The translations under genes were made by a program, and so were the position numbers. Below the pieces are notes generated by a model, which had not been told where the DNA came from, did no database searches, and saw nothing but the letters and a program-made list of their open reading frames with translations. From a virus, in IMG/VR virus record IMGVR_UViG_3300032326_002107, positions 1-40,137 of that record: a stretch of 40,137 nt of DNA; one strand, given 5' to 3'. Position 1 is the stretch's first letter. Every line of letters starts with the position of its first letter. Of the stretch, positions 33,709 to 39,742 are shown one piece after another.

Positions 33709-34059
33709 TTAGGCCTTCTTCTTGGTCTTCTGAACTTCTGGCTTAGCCTCAACAACCTCTTCGGCAGCTGGCTTAGCATCGAGGGTTACAGAACGCTTGA
33801 TATCGATCTTCGCGCCAAGCGCAGCGTTCGTTGCCTCTAGGCCGGTCTTGAACTCGGCAAGGATCTCGCCGTCAGGCGTGGCAACTGCCCAGCCAACGGT
33901 GGCCTTGATGAGTTCCTGGGTAGCCCAGTCGTCCCATGAGCTGTCCGCCTTGACAAACTGCCCGGCAACTAGGTCCTTGGTCCCAACAAAATAGCTGTGG
34001 GTGCGCTCGTCAAGGCCCTCGACCTTACGGAGTACGCGAAGCTTCAATGGTTCACTCAT
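33709..34059 (-). CDS. hypothetical phage protein with charged C-terminal tail (116 aa)
   Basis: ATG 34059 behind AGGAG. Residues 1-80 are a small alpha/beta domain (LKLRVLRKVEGLDERTHSYF, SWDDWATQELIKATVGWAVA, TPDGEILAEFKTG). The last 30 residues are Lys/Glu/Ala/Val-rich (AEEVVEAKPEVQKTKKKA) and probably flexible. It overlaps the small-terminase candidate by 8 bases. No recognised family; the acidic-basic tail may bind nucleic acid or another protein. Confidence 0.6.
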   Translation of the reverse strand: MSEPLKLRVLRKVEGLDERTHSYFVGTKDLVAGQFVKADSSWDDWATQELIKATVGWAVATPDGEILAEFKTGLEATNAALGAKIDIKRSVTLDAKPAAEEVVEAKPEVQKTKKKA

Positions 34060-34534
34060 GTTCGATCTCCTCTGCTTGACCAACGATTATCTCGCCAGTA
34101 TTTCCCGTGACCACTTTGGCCAACATTAGGAATACATTGGTCTGCTTTTCCTTCTTCTGAGAAAGGATTGTAGCAGCTTTTAGCGCATGGTCCAGAGTTA
34201 CCTCGTCCGGCGTCTGCTCGATCCGACGAAGGCCGATGTCCCTGACCGCTTCGAGGAACTGGTCCGTGGTCCCGGTCCGGATCGGGGCGACTGCTTTTGT
34301 ACGCTCAGCATAAGCAATGACCTTATCACGCGGATCAGTAGCATGGGCTTTGTGTGCATAGATCGTCTGGCGATTGAAGCGTACGCCAAACTGCTTCGCG
34401 AAATCATTGACCTGGCGAGCATTCCAACCCTTCTGTAGTCGGTCATTGATTGCATCAACCTCCGAGAAGCTACAGACTTTGCAATATCCAGGCTTTCCGT
34501 AACCGGCCCTCGATACCGGGTTTGCCTCTACCAT
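34052..34534 (-). CDS. candidate terminase small subunit / zinc-HTH DNA-binding protein
   Basis: 160 residues, ATG 34534. The N-terminal region has paired ligands C18 and C21 (YCKVC) and H61 and H64 (HKAHA), a possible zinc site enclosing the helix-turn-helix-like stretch NARQVNDFAKQFGVRFNRQT. The rest is helical (DQFLEAVRDIGLRRIEQTPD, LDHALKAATILSQKKEKQ) and ends in an acidic tail. DNA binding plus an oligomerisation helix, three genes before TerL, fits a small terminase that recognises pac or cos sites. It could instead be a transcription regulator. Confidence 0.6.
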   Translation of the reverse strand: MVEANPVSRAGYGKPGYCKVCSFSEVDAINDRLQKGWNARQVNDFAKQFGVRFNRQTIYAHKAHATDPRDKVIAYAERTKAVAPIRTGTTDQFLEAVRDIGLRRIEQTPDEVTLDHALKAATILSQKKEKQTNVFLMLAKVVTGNTGEIIVGQAEEIEHE

Positions 34535-34536
34535 GG

Positions 34537-34974
34537 TTACTTATATGCACCTTTGATATAGTCAAAGTTCAGACCAAGGACATTCTGAAGGGCTCGTGCG
34601 GTGTATTGCCCACCGCCCATAGTCTTAGGATCTTTAGTCGTGTTGCCATATCCACCCTTTGCAAGCTGGTACTTGCGCCGACCAACGACAAGTTGCGAGG
34701 CAAGGCTGTACAGCGACAACGGGTCGGTAACATTCTGAACTGCTTTTTCAAATCTTGTTGCGCTTGTAAGATTCGATGAGGTACCAAAAATAGCCCTAAA
34801 GTCTGCTGCGCCTCTCCCGGACTTTTCCTTGTTGGCGGTATCGCCCGTGAATAGAGAATACCGCTGGGTGCCAAGGAGCGAACCGAGGGCAGCGCGTGGC
34901 CGACGTAGGTTCTTGTATGGATCGTACAGGCTCTGCCCGTACTGGTACTGTGAGTCAGATCCGAAACTTGCCAC
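34537..34974 (-). CDS. hypothetical phage protein (145 aa)
   Basis: Starts at a GTG (34974) behind AAGGAG. The sequence is polar, rich in Gly, Ser, Tyr, Gln and Arg (SQYQYGQSLYDPYKNLRRPR), with one helical stretch VQNVTDPLSLYSLASQLVVG near 75-95 and a basic, glycine-rich end. It looks like a structural or DNA-associated protein with flexible ends. No family recognised. It lies between two other small structural-cluster genes. Confidence 0.6.
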   Translation of the reverse strand: MASFGSDSQYQYGQSLYDPYKNLRRPRAALGSLLGTQRYSLFTGDTANKEKSGRGAADFRAIFGTSSNLTSATRFEKAVQNVTDPLSLYSLASQLVVGRRKYQLAKGGYGNTTKDPKTMGGGQYTARALQNVLGLNFDYIKGAYK

Positions 34975-34982
34975 GGGGCTCC

Positions 34983-35582
34983 TTACAAAGCGATTCTATC
35001 GCCTCTACGCCTCTGAGTTACCTTGCCGACCTTTGACTTCGGCTTGACCTTTGATTCCGGGGTCAGCGGGACATTAAGCTTTGCCCCCACTGGCAGGAAG
35101 ATCTGGTCCTGTGGGATCAGCCCCATCTCGTACATGTCTGCGCCTTCTCCGCCGGTATCGGCGAAATCGGGGGCCTGTGCCTCTGGCCCGAAGACTGCCT
35201 GGGCCCGGTCGGCCTCGCTCCATCCACCAGTTGCTGGTGCAGGGGCAACAGGCATACCTTCCCAGTTGAAGTACTTCCATCCTGGGGGTGGGGTTGTAAT
35301 TGGGTTGCCCTTAGCATCAAAACCGAATGGCGCGAAGACCGAACCGCTTCCGGCTGGAGGCTTTGGCTGGCCAACCTTTAGCGGGCTTGCCGTTGGCGCA
35401 CCACCGCGACCAGGGATTCCCCTGACGTTTGTGTTGCTTGTGGACTGAAGATAATCTGCATCCTCAGCGTTCATTGGCCCAATCGGCGTCGATGGACCAA
35501 CCTGTGGTCCACCGGCACCAGTTGGAACGCCGGTCAGGCCGGCCAGCCCGGCCATGCCCATTGGTGGTAGTTTTGGTGCCAT
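34983..35582 (-). CDS. Pro/Gly-rich hypothetical protein (199 aa)
   Basis: ATG 35582 overlapping the upstream stop (TAATG). The first 90 residues are Pro, Gly and Ala-rich (LPPMGMAGLAGLTGVPTGAG) and probably disordered. Residues about 93-150 carry FAPFGFDAKGNPITTPPPGW and SEADRAQAVFGPEAQAP. The C-terminus is basic (KVKPKSKVGKVTQRRRGDR). This compositional pattern is common in phage internal or linker proteins. No enzymatic motif. Confidence 0.6.
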   Translation of the reverse strand: MAPKLPPMGMAGLAGLTGVPTGAGGPQVGPSTPIGPMNAEDADYLQSTSNTNVRGIPGRGGAPTASPLKVGQPKPPAGSGSVFAPFGFDAKGNPITTPPPGWKYFNWEGMPVAPAPATGGWSEADRAQAVFGPEAQAPDFADTGGEGADMYEMGLIPQDQIFLPVGAKLNVPLTPESKVKPKSKVGKVTQRRRGDRIAL

Positions 35583-35878
35583 TATCGTCCTCGGCTTGTG
35601 GGTGGCTTCCCTGCCGGCTCACGTCGTCCGCCATCGGCGACTGGGCCGGACAGGCGAGCGCCTACCCTGGGGATATTCCTTTGCGAAACTCGTACTGGCT
35701 TTGTCTTTACTTCGTCGCCAATATCAATGCCATAATCAAAAAGCATCTGTCGTCGGCGCCATTCGTGGTCGACTGGCCGCCCAGCTTGGCCCTGCTTTTC
35801 AAGCTCTTTAGAAGCCTGTTGTGCCATCTTGCCAACTGTGCGACCAATCTTTTTACTGGTATCGTGAGGATGCCCCAT
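35582..35878 (-). CDS. small basic hypothetical protein (98 aa)
   Basis: ATG 35878. A helical, Lys/Gln-rich N-terminal half (SKKIGRTVGKMAQQASKELE) is followed by an Arg/Pro/Gly-rich tail (EPAGKPPTSRGR). Very basic overall, so DNA or RNA binding is plausible; its head-gene neighbours make an internal virion protein possible. No family recognised. Confidence 0.55.
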   Translation of the reverse strand: MGHPHDTSKKIGRTVGKMAQQASKELEKQGQAGRPVDHEWRRRQMLFDYGIDIGDEVKTKPVRVSQRNIPRVGARLSGPVADGGRREPAGKPPTSRGR

Positions 35879-35883
35879 ACAGT

Positions 35884-36285
35884 TTAGCGGGTACCGCGTC
35901 GTGGCGAACCTGGCTTTGGCTTTGGCTTTGGCGGAAGCGTTCGAGTAAACGTACCTTCATAACGCTTTGGGAACGTTCCTGAACCTGGCTTTGGCCTCGG
36001 CGTTGGCTTAGGCGCTGGGCCGGCTGGTCCCATCACGTTCATGTACTTATACTTCTGGGCCTTTGCAGCCAGAGCGCCGACTTGCTTCCCTACCGACTTT
36101 GTTGCTTCCTTAAACTTTTCCTGCTTCTTTGGATCGGGCCGCATCGGCTTAGGAAGCTTTGGTGCTGGGACCTTAGGCACATCACGGCGCTTAGGATCGC
36201 CACGCTTTGGGGATGGAGTTGGCTTTGGCTGTGTCTTGTCCCTGCTTGGTCCTGGAACCTTGACTGAGTCTTTACGTGCAACCAT
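35884..36285 (-). CDS. Pro/Lys-rich basic protein (133 aa)
   Basis: ATG 36285 behind AGGAGAAA. Almost the whole chain is low complexity: repeated Pro-Lys-type units (KVPAPKLPKPMRPDPKKQEK, PPKPKPKPGSPRRG), with a single short helix (KEATKSVGKQVGALAAKAQK) near 58-77. The strong positive charge and lack of folded structure resemble DNA-condensing or internal head proteins. The call is compositional only. Confidence 0.6.
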   Translation of the reverse strand: MVARKDSVKVPGPSRDKTQPKPTPSPKRGDPKRRDVPKVPAPKLPKPMRPDPKKQEKFKEATKSVGKQVGALAAKAQKYKYMNVMGPAGPAPKPTPRPKPGSGTFPKRYEGTFTRTLPPKPKPKPGSPRRGTR

Positions 36286-36339
36286 GAAATTTCTCCTTAC
36301 AATATTTTGGCAATTGCCACACCGCGAATTGTACCTCGC

Positions 36340-36852
36340 CTATTTGCCGCTTGCAGTAATTGTCGGGTAATAACGTGAGACAACCACAGTTTGGATGCCG
36401 GTCCCCAGTTTTACCCCCAGTGCAGTAAAGGCTGCCGGTGCAAGGTCCACGATACCGCCACCAACACATCCGCAAGTGTCAACTACCCACGCGATAATCG
36501 TCCTGCCGTTCTGCTTGTTCGTCACGACAATCGGGTACGGCTCCCCGCCCCAGCGGAAAGGTGCCAGTGCCCGGAGCTTGGGACCAGCTGCCGCGTAGAA
36601 TGCGTAGGGTGCGCCATCCTGGTTGTACTTTGCTGCGTTCGGTCGGACCTTCTGCGTGTACCAGGCCCAGTTTTTTGAGGCATCGTACCAGGTAGCTTTG
36701 CCCGCAAGCGACCACTCAGCTACAGGAGTAGGGGTACTAGCGGGGACCACCTCCTGCGTCGGTGGCGGGTCGCTCGCTAGGGGGGTGCACGCCGCAGCCA
36801 GGACGATCACGATGAGGACCATGACCGCCAGGTCGCGGAGGAACGCTAGCAA
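36340..36852 (-). CDS. lipoprotein with RlpA-type double-psi beta-barrel domain
   Basis: 170 residues from a TTG (36852) overlapping the upstream stop; a start at the internal Met 11 is possible. The signal segment LAVMVLIVIVLAAAC ends in a near-lipobox (LAAAC), predicting a membrane-anchored lipoprotein. After a Pro/Thr linker, residues about 46-165 match RlpA/DPBB: GKATWYDASKN, YPIVVTNKQNGRTIIAWVVD with D in WVVDTCGC, IVDLAPAAFTALG and a final strand IQTVVVSRYYPT. RlpA proteins cleave naked glycan; the D of the VVD motif would be catalytic. In a phage this could be a wall-modifying or superinfection-exclusion protein. It is expressed first in the structural operon, which is unusual. Confidence 0.7.
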   Translation of the reverse strand: MLAFLRDLAVMVLIVIVLAAACTPLASDPPPTQEVVPASTPTPVAEWSLAGKATWYDASKNWAWYTQKVRPNAAKYNQDGAPYAFYAAAGPKLRALAPFRWGGEPYPIVVTNKQNGRTIIAWVVDTCGCVGGGIVDLAPAAFTALGVKLGTGIQTVVVSRYYPTITASGK

Positions 36853-37121
36853 CGGACGTCCATGAAGATGCGCTGGGTGACCTTTGGGTCCAGCTCGTGG
36901 AGGAGGCCGTACCTCTCGAGGGCACTAAGAAGCGCGGACTTGCTCCCGTGGGCTACCATCTCGCCATCCCGGCTCAGGTAGTACCCACCACCGTTCTTGG
37001 AGTCCAGGCCGAAGATAAACTTCTGGTCGTTCTTGAAGCAGCGGTGCCAGCACAGGCCGGATGAGGCATGACCCCCCGACTCTAGTGGGATGTTCTCCTG
37101 GTCGAGGATCTCGTCAAGCAC
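36846..37121 (-). CDS. small hypothetical protein (91 aa), first gene of the structural operon
   Basis: Starts at a GTG (37121) with AGGGGG about 10 bases upstream, in the leftward transcript from the AT-rich control region. The protein is alpha/beta, beginning DEILDQENIPLE, with C24 and H/C in SSGLCWHRCFKND, a strand-turn-strand FIFGLDSKNGGGYYLSRDGE and an amphipathic helix SALLSALERYGLLHEL. No family is recognised. Being the promoter-proximal gene, it may have a regulatory or early role. Confidence 0.6.
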   Translation of the reverse strand: MLDEILDQENIPLESGGHASSGLCWHRCFKNDQKFIFGLDSKNGGGYYLSRDGEMVAHGSKSALLSALERYGLLHELDPKVTQRIFMDVRC

Positions 37122-37135
37122 TATGGCTGCCCCCT

Positions 37136-37213
37136 GTATCTAGATTCTATCTATAGTTTAGATTATATATATACTTAGATACTGTCTAGATACTACTTGT
37201 ATCTAGATACAAG
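37136..37213. promoter_or_regulatory. AT-rich island with an array of GTATCTAGATAC-type palindromes
   Basis: Copies seen are: 37136-37147 (11 of 12 identical), half-site TAGATAC at 37176-37182, 37182-37193 (10 of 12), and a perfect copy at 37199-37210 that extends to the 18-bp palindrome CTTGTATCTAGATACAAG (37196-37213). Between them lies AT-rich DNA with ATTATATATATAC (37162-37174). The same 12 bases occur at 4566-4577. Spacing of centres is 46 and 17 bases. Possible roles are repressor operators on the structural-operon promoter, or iterons with a DNA-unwinding element of an origin. Confidence 0.55.
37162..37188 (-). promoter_or_regulatory. candidate promoter of the structural operon
   Basis: On the minus strand, TAGACA (plus 37183-37188) and TATAAT (plus 37162-37167) are separated by 15 bases. 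The -35 falls in one palindrome copy and the -10 in the AT-rich stretch. The short spacer lowers confidence; several overlapping TATA-like -10s are possible. Transcription would cover the GTG start at 37121. Confidence 0.4.
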
Positions 37214-37549
37214 AGGAATTATAACCACCTGGGCAGAATCCTGCTCACTTTTGATGACGGCAGCTGCCAGACAGGGCGATGGACACCTTTTGGGCCTGCG
37301 TCTGTGACAGGGTACCAACCACACCTGAGCGATCTGTGAGGCGAGACCCCCATCCCCCCCGAGGCAAAGATCTTGGAATTCCGGCGGCTCTTCACATAAC
37401 ACTGGTTATCGGAACCATGTGCTGACCCTGGGGCTCCAAGGATCAGGTGGTGACGACCGGGGTGCTTTGGGACATGGAGAGAGGACGGTTGATACCCCTT
37501 GAACCTGGCACCTCGAGCCCTGGTCTGGAGCCCTGTCCACCACCCCCTG
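37214..37549. other. non-coding stretch without a recognisable gene
   Basis: About 336 bases between the palindrome array and the first right-arm promoter. Open frames exist on both strands (for example the minus frame across 37219-37677) but have no gene-like composition or Shine-Dalgarno and cross promoter elements. A C-run (GACCCCCATCCCCCCCGAG, 37348-37366) is the only striking simple-sequence feature and could form a G-quadruplex on the minus strand. I see no convincing structured RNA. Confidence 0.5.
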
Positions 37550-37578
37550 TTGACAGATCGCCCGGCAACCCTTAATGT
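37550..37578 (+). promoter_or_regulatory. right-arm promoter P1
   Basis: TTGACA (37550-37555), 17 bases, then TAATGT (37573-37578). The spacer ends in CGGCAACCCT, as in the third such promoter at 39662. Start expected near 37585, giving a leader of about 80 bases with two hairpins before the ATG at 37665. Confidence 0.75.
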
Positions 37579-37587
37579 GTCCTCAGA

Positions 37588-37633
37588 CAGCGGGAGCCGC
37601 TGCTCGTCGTAGCCTCCTGGGGCAGCCCGGGAG
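37588..37633 (+). promoter_or_regulatory. two leader hairpins upstream of the first right-arm gene
   Basis: CAGCGG-GAG-CCGCTG (37588-37602) and CTCCTGGG-GCAG-CCCGGGAG (37614-37633, one G-U) both fold well. No T-tract follows, so they look like leader structures rather than terminators. Similar hairpins lie in front of the other right-arm genes. Confidence 0.5.
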
Positions 37634-37639
37634 CCGGCG

Positions 37640-37653
37640 AAAAAGTACTTTTT
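37640..37653. repeat. palindrome AAAAAGTACTTTTT before the first right-arm gene
   Basis: Perfect 14-bp inverted repeat directly in front of AGGAGG. A 13-base identical copy of the core occurs at 38593-38605, after the next gene. Candidate operator or structural element; no known binding protein. Confidence 0.45.
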
Positions 37654-37664
37654 AGGAGGGTCAG

Positions 37665-38027
37665 ATGAACGAGGCAAAGCAGGCAGAACTACTCCCGACC
37701 ATGCCGGAGAAAGACCTGGCGAAGTTGATCAAGCGTCTCGAGAGCCAGGTGGCTGACCTCGAGGGTTCAATCGCTGACTACGAGAAGAGCATCACCGTCG
37801 CCGGAGTCATGGAGCGCCGAGCCCGGATCCTGGAGGTCAACCCGGACGTCACCTTCCCTCGGACTCCGGAGCAGGAGGTCGCCGACAACCGGTACTACTA
37901 CGGCAAGACCGACCAGACCCGGAAGGCGAAGTTGATCACCAAGACCCGACGGCTCAACGCAGCCCGGGAAGAGGTGGGCAAGCGCAACCGCCAGGTCATC
38001 TTCGGCAGCCGGGAGTCACTGGCTTGA
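37665..38027 (+). CDS. coiled-coil hypothetical protein (120 aa)
   Basis: ATG 37665 behind AGGAGGG. Residues about 15-50 form a coiled coil (DLAKLIKRLESQVADLEGSI), then a polar middle with TFPRTPEQEVADNRYYYGKT, then a basic helix (TRKAKLITKTRRLNAAREEV). It is the first gene under promoter P1 and its stop overlaps promoter P2. No family recognised. Codons are G+C-richer than in the structural genes. Confidence 0.6.
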   Translation: MNEAKQAELLPTMPEKDLAKLIKRLESQVADLEGSIADYEKSITVAGVMERRARILEVNPDVTFPRTPEQEVADNRYYYGKTDQTRKAKLITKTRRLNAAREEVGKRNRQVIFGSRESLA

Positions 38028-38052
38028 CGACCGGCTCCGGAACCGTTAATGT
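38024..38052 (+). promoter_or_regulatory. right-arm promoter P2
   Basis: TTGACG (38024-38029), 17 bases, TAATGT (38047-38052). It overlaps the stop codon of the preceding gene and precedes the hairpin at 38060. Same spacing and -10 as P1. The 18 bases starting at 38023 recur at 38164 inside the next gene. Confidence 0.7.
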
Positions 38053-38059
38053 GGTCTCA

Positions 38060-38082
38060 GCCGGGGGCACTTCGCCCCTGGC
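38060..38082 (+). promoter_or_regulatory. leader hairpin H2
   Basis: GCCGGGGGC-ACTTC-GCCCCTGGC, nine pairs with one G-U, between promoter P2 and the GGAGGG of the gene at 38108. The same placement is seen at 38614 and 39698. Confidence 0.6.
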
Positions 38083-38107
38083 AGACCAGGCAGTCAAGGA
38101 GGGAACC

Positions 38108-38593
38108 ATGAGCAACAACACCGGCACCAAGTGCGAGGGGACGCAGGTCTTCCTCACCGAGATCTTGACGACCGGCTCCGGTCGAGTCAGCGCCCTGGGG
38201 GCGAGCCTCAACGGGGTGGTCGCCGACTCGTTCATCCTGGTCAAGGATGAGGTCGGTTTCCCAGACCGGGATCACCGCACCCTCACCGCTGACGCCGTCA
38301 ATGCCGGCGACACCGACCTGGCTCGAGACCTTCTTGGTGAGGTCACCTCGGACAGCGAGGAGGTCGCCTGGGGCGACATCGCCCTCGCCTACCAGGTTCA
38401 CGTCGGCTGCGACTGCTCGCCGGAGCAGCGCGGGGTTCTGCCCTCAGACCTGCCGGGTGGCTGCCCGGAGTGCGAGATGATCGGCTCCTGGTCACTGATC
38501 ACCGACGAGGTCTGGTACTGCGAGGCTTGCGGTCACCAGTCCCACGACGTCTACGACGGCGAGGAAGTGCCGGTCTCGACCGACCTGGTCTGA
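38108..38593 (+). CDS. zinc-ribbon hypothetical protein (161 aa)
   Basis: ATG 38108 after AAGGAGGGAACC; an upstream extension in frame would run through the promoter and hairpin. The N-terminal two-thirds are mixed alpha/beta (TQVFLTEILTTGSGRVSALG, FILVKDEVGFPDRDHRTLTA). The C-terminal 60 residues hold cysteine pairs CDC, CPEC and CEAC, with GHQSHD, which suggest one or two zinc ribbons. Such domains bind nucleic acid or partner proteins. Transcribed from P2. No family recognised. Confidence 0.65.
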   Translation: MSNNTGTKCEGTQVFLTEILTTGSGRVSALGASLNGVVADSFILVKDEVGFPDRDHRTLTADAVNAGDTDLARDLLGEVTSDSEEVAWGDIALAYQVHVGCDCSPEQRGVLPSDLPGGCPECEMIGSWSLITDEVWYCEACGHQSHDVYDGEEVPVSTDLV

Positions 38594-38605
38594 AAAAGTA
38601 CTTTT
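38593..38605. repeat. palindrome copy AAAAAGTACTTTT
   Basis: Second copy of the element at 37640, directly after the zinc-ribbon gene's stop (TGAAAAAGTACTTTTCA). The core AAAAGTACTTTT is a perfect palindrome. It precedes hairpin H3. Confidence 0.45.
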
Positions 38606-38613
38606 CAGCCGGA

Positions 38614-38636
38614 GCCCGGGGCGCTGTGCCCCGGGC
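38614..38636 (+). promoter_or_regulatory. leader hairpin H3
   Basis: GCCCGGGGC-GCTGT-GCCCCGGGC, nine perfect pairs, in front of AAGGAGGCAACC and the ATG at 38662. The loop GCTGT is the same as in the hairpin at 39698. No promoter of the P1-P3 kind is visible immediately before it. Confidence 0.6.
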
Positions 38637-38661
38637 AGGCAGAAGCAGCAAGGAGGCAACC

Positions 38662-39378
38662 ATGTGGAGCGACAACTGCAAGATCTCGATCAATCAGCAC
38701 ATCCCTAACTACCGGCTCGAGGGTCGCAGCACCGGTCACTGCGGCAAGCCGGCGAGCCACATCTGGACGAAGACCAAGGAGGAGACCGGCAACTCCTGGC
38801 GAGTCCGCAACACCGGGCTCACCGCTGTCGGGACGCAGGTGCCGGTCTGCAAGCGCCACGCCAGTGTCCTCACCAAGTCCCGCACCTCGCAGGACTGGCG
38901 GGTCTGGTACATGATCTGGACGCTCCGCGAGGGCGAGGCAGTCCTGGAGACCAAGGCAGTAGAGCCGGCACCAGTGCCGGAGAAGGAGGTCAAGGTGGCA
39001 GAGGTAGGGAAGAGGGCACAGCAGGAGATCGAGATCCTGGAGGCGCAACTTGCCGGGCTTAAGGCGGGCAACGAGTACAAGGCGTACGTGGCTTACGGCG
39101 ACGGGGAGGATCTCGTCTCCTACGAGGCGACCTGGCTCCAGGCGCTCAACGTCCTCACCGGGTGGCGCGACGACGAGGTCGGCAACGACTTCTACGAGTA
39201 CCACTTTGACTACCTCCAGGCTTGGAATGCCGACCGGGATAACGACGGCAAGTCGCTCCTGGACGAGATCTTCAACCTCCTGGAGAGTGACCTCATGGAT
39301 ACCCCGATGGTCGGGGCAGTCAGGATCGAGTTCATCGGCGAGGGTTCGGGTAACCGCCCCGGCTCAGCCCGACAGTAG
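38662..39378 (+). CDS. hypothetical protein with Cys/His-rich N-terminus (238 aa)
   Basis: ATG 38662 behind AAGGAGG; the frame is open further upstream, but the hairpin and ribosome site fix the start. Residues 1-85 contain C6, HCGKPASH and VPVCKRH, a possible zinc-binding set. A charged linker and coiled coil follow (AEVGKRAQQEIEILEAQLAG). The C-terminal half (FYEYHFDYLQAWNADRDNDG, SLLDEIFNLLESDLMDTP) is acidic and helical. Unknown function; it belongs to the small-gene right arm typical of early or host-takeover genes. Confidence 0.6.
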   Translation: MWSDNCKISINQHIPNYRLEGRSTGHCGKPASHIWTKTKEETGNSWRVRNTGLTAVGTQVPVCKRHASVLTKSRTSQDWRVWYMIWTLREGEAVLETKAVEPAPVPEKEVKVAEVGKRAQQEIEILEAQLAGLKAGNEYKAYVAYGDGEDLVSYEATWLQALNVLTGWRDDEVGNDFYEYHFDYLQAWNADRDNDGKSLLDEIFNLLESDLMDTPMVGAVRIEFIGEGSGNRPGSARQ

Positions 39379-39396
39379 AGAGAGAGGAGAGAGGCC

Positions 39397-39672
39397 ATGG
39401 CAATGAGCAAGAAGGACTACATCAAACTGGCAACCCTGGGCTCAGCCCGGGCAGAGGTGACGACGGCGCTTAAGGGGGCGAAGAGCCTTGGAGGGCTCAC
39501 CCTGGGCGACCGGGATCATCAACTGATCGAGGAGGTGCTTGCCAAGGTCAACGCGATCTACGCAGCCCGGCTGATGGTCATCCTCGCGACCGACAACGAG
39601 CGCTTTGACTCCTACCGGTTCTCGGTGGCTTGGGGTCAGGCATCGTTCAAGGAGGTGCCGGTTGACAAGTAA
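39397..39672 (+). CDS. small actinophage-type hypothetical protein (91 aa)
   Basis: ATG 39397 (an ATG two codons later is possible) behind GAGGAGAG. The N-terminal KKDYIKLA and the C-terminal ATDNERFDSYRFSVAWG match a short protein family common in actinobacterial phages, in which a D-N-x-R-F-D-x-x-R-F motif ends the chain. The function of that family is not known to me. The middle (LIEEVLAKVNAIYAARLMVI) is helical. The match is by memory of the pattern, without a search. Confidence 0.6.
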   Translation: MAMSKKDYIKLATLGSARAEVTTALKGAKSLGGLTLGDRDHQLIEEVLAKVNAIYAARLMVILATDNERFDSYRFSVAWGQASFKEVPVDK

Positions 39673-39690
39673 GGCGGCAACCCTTAAGAT
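39662..39690 (+). promoter_or_regulatory. right-arm promoter P3
   Basis: TTGACA (39662-39667), 17 bases, TAAGAT (39685-39690). It overlaps the end of the preceding gene. It shares CGGCAACCCTTAA with P1. Confidence 0.7.
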
Positions 39691-39697
39691 GGTCGTA

Positions 39698-39720
39698 GCA
39701 GGGGGCGCTGTGCCCCCTGC
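39698..39720 (+). promoter_or_regulatory. leader hairpin H4
   Basis: GCAGGGGGC-GCTGT-GCCCCCTGC, nine perfect pairs, between P3 and AAGGAGGACACC before ATG 39743. Loop identical to H3. Confidence 0.6.
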
Positions 39721-39742
39721 CGGCAGCAGCAAGGAGGACACC

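Larger units (their letters stand above)
38023..38181 (+). repeat. 18-bp direct repeat at 38023-38040 and 38164-38181
   Basis: CTTGACGACCGGCTCCGG occurs twice, 141 bases apart: once as the -35 side of promoter P2, once inside the gene that follows, where it encodes Leu-Thr-Thr-Gly-Ser-Gly. This points to a small duplication that created or copied a promoter. Confidence 0.6.

Noticed and set aside
37219-37677. Minus-strand frame of 152 codons in the divergent intergenic region
   Set aside because: It crosses promoter P1, leader hairpins and the start of the right-arm gene, and the translation is not protein-like.
38060-39720. The 9-bp GC hairpins as intrinsic terminators
   Set aside because: They lie just upstream of ribosome sites and none is followed by a T-tract.
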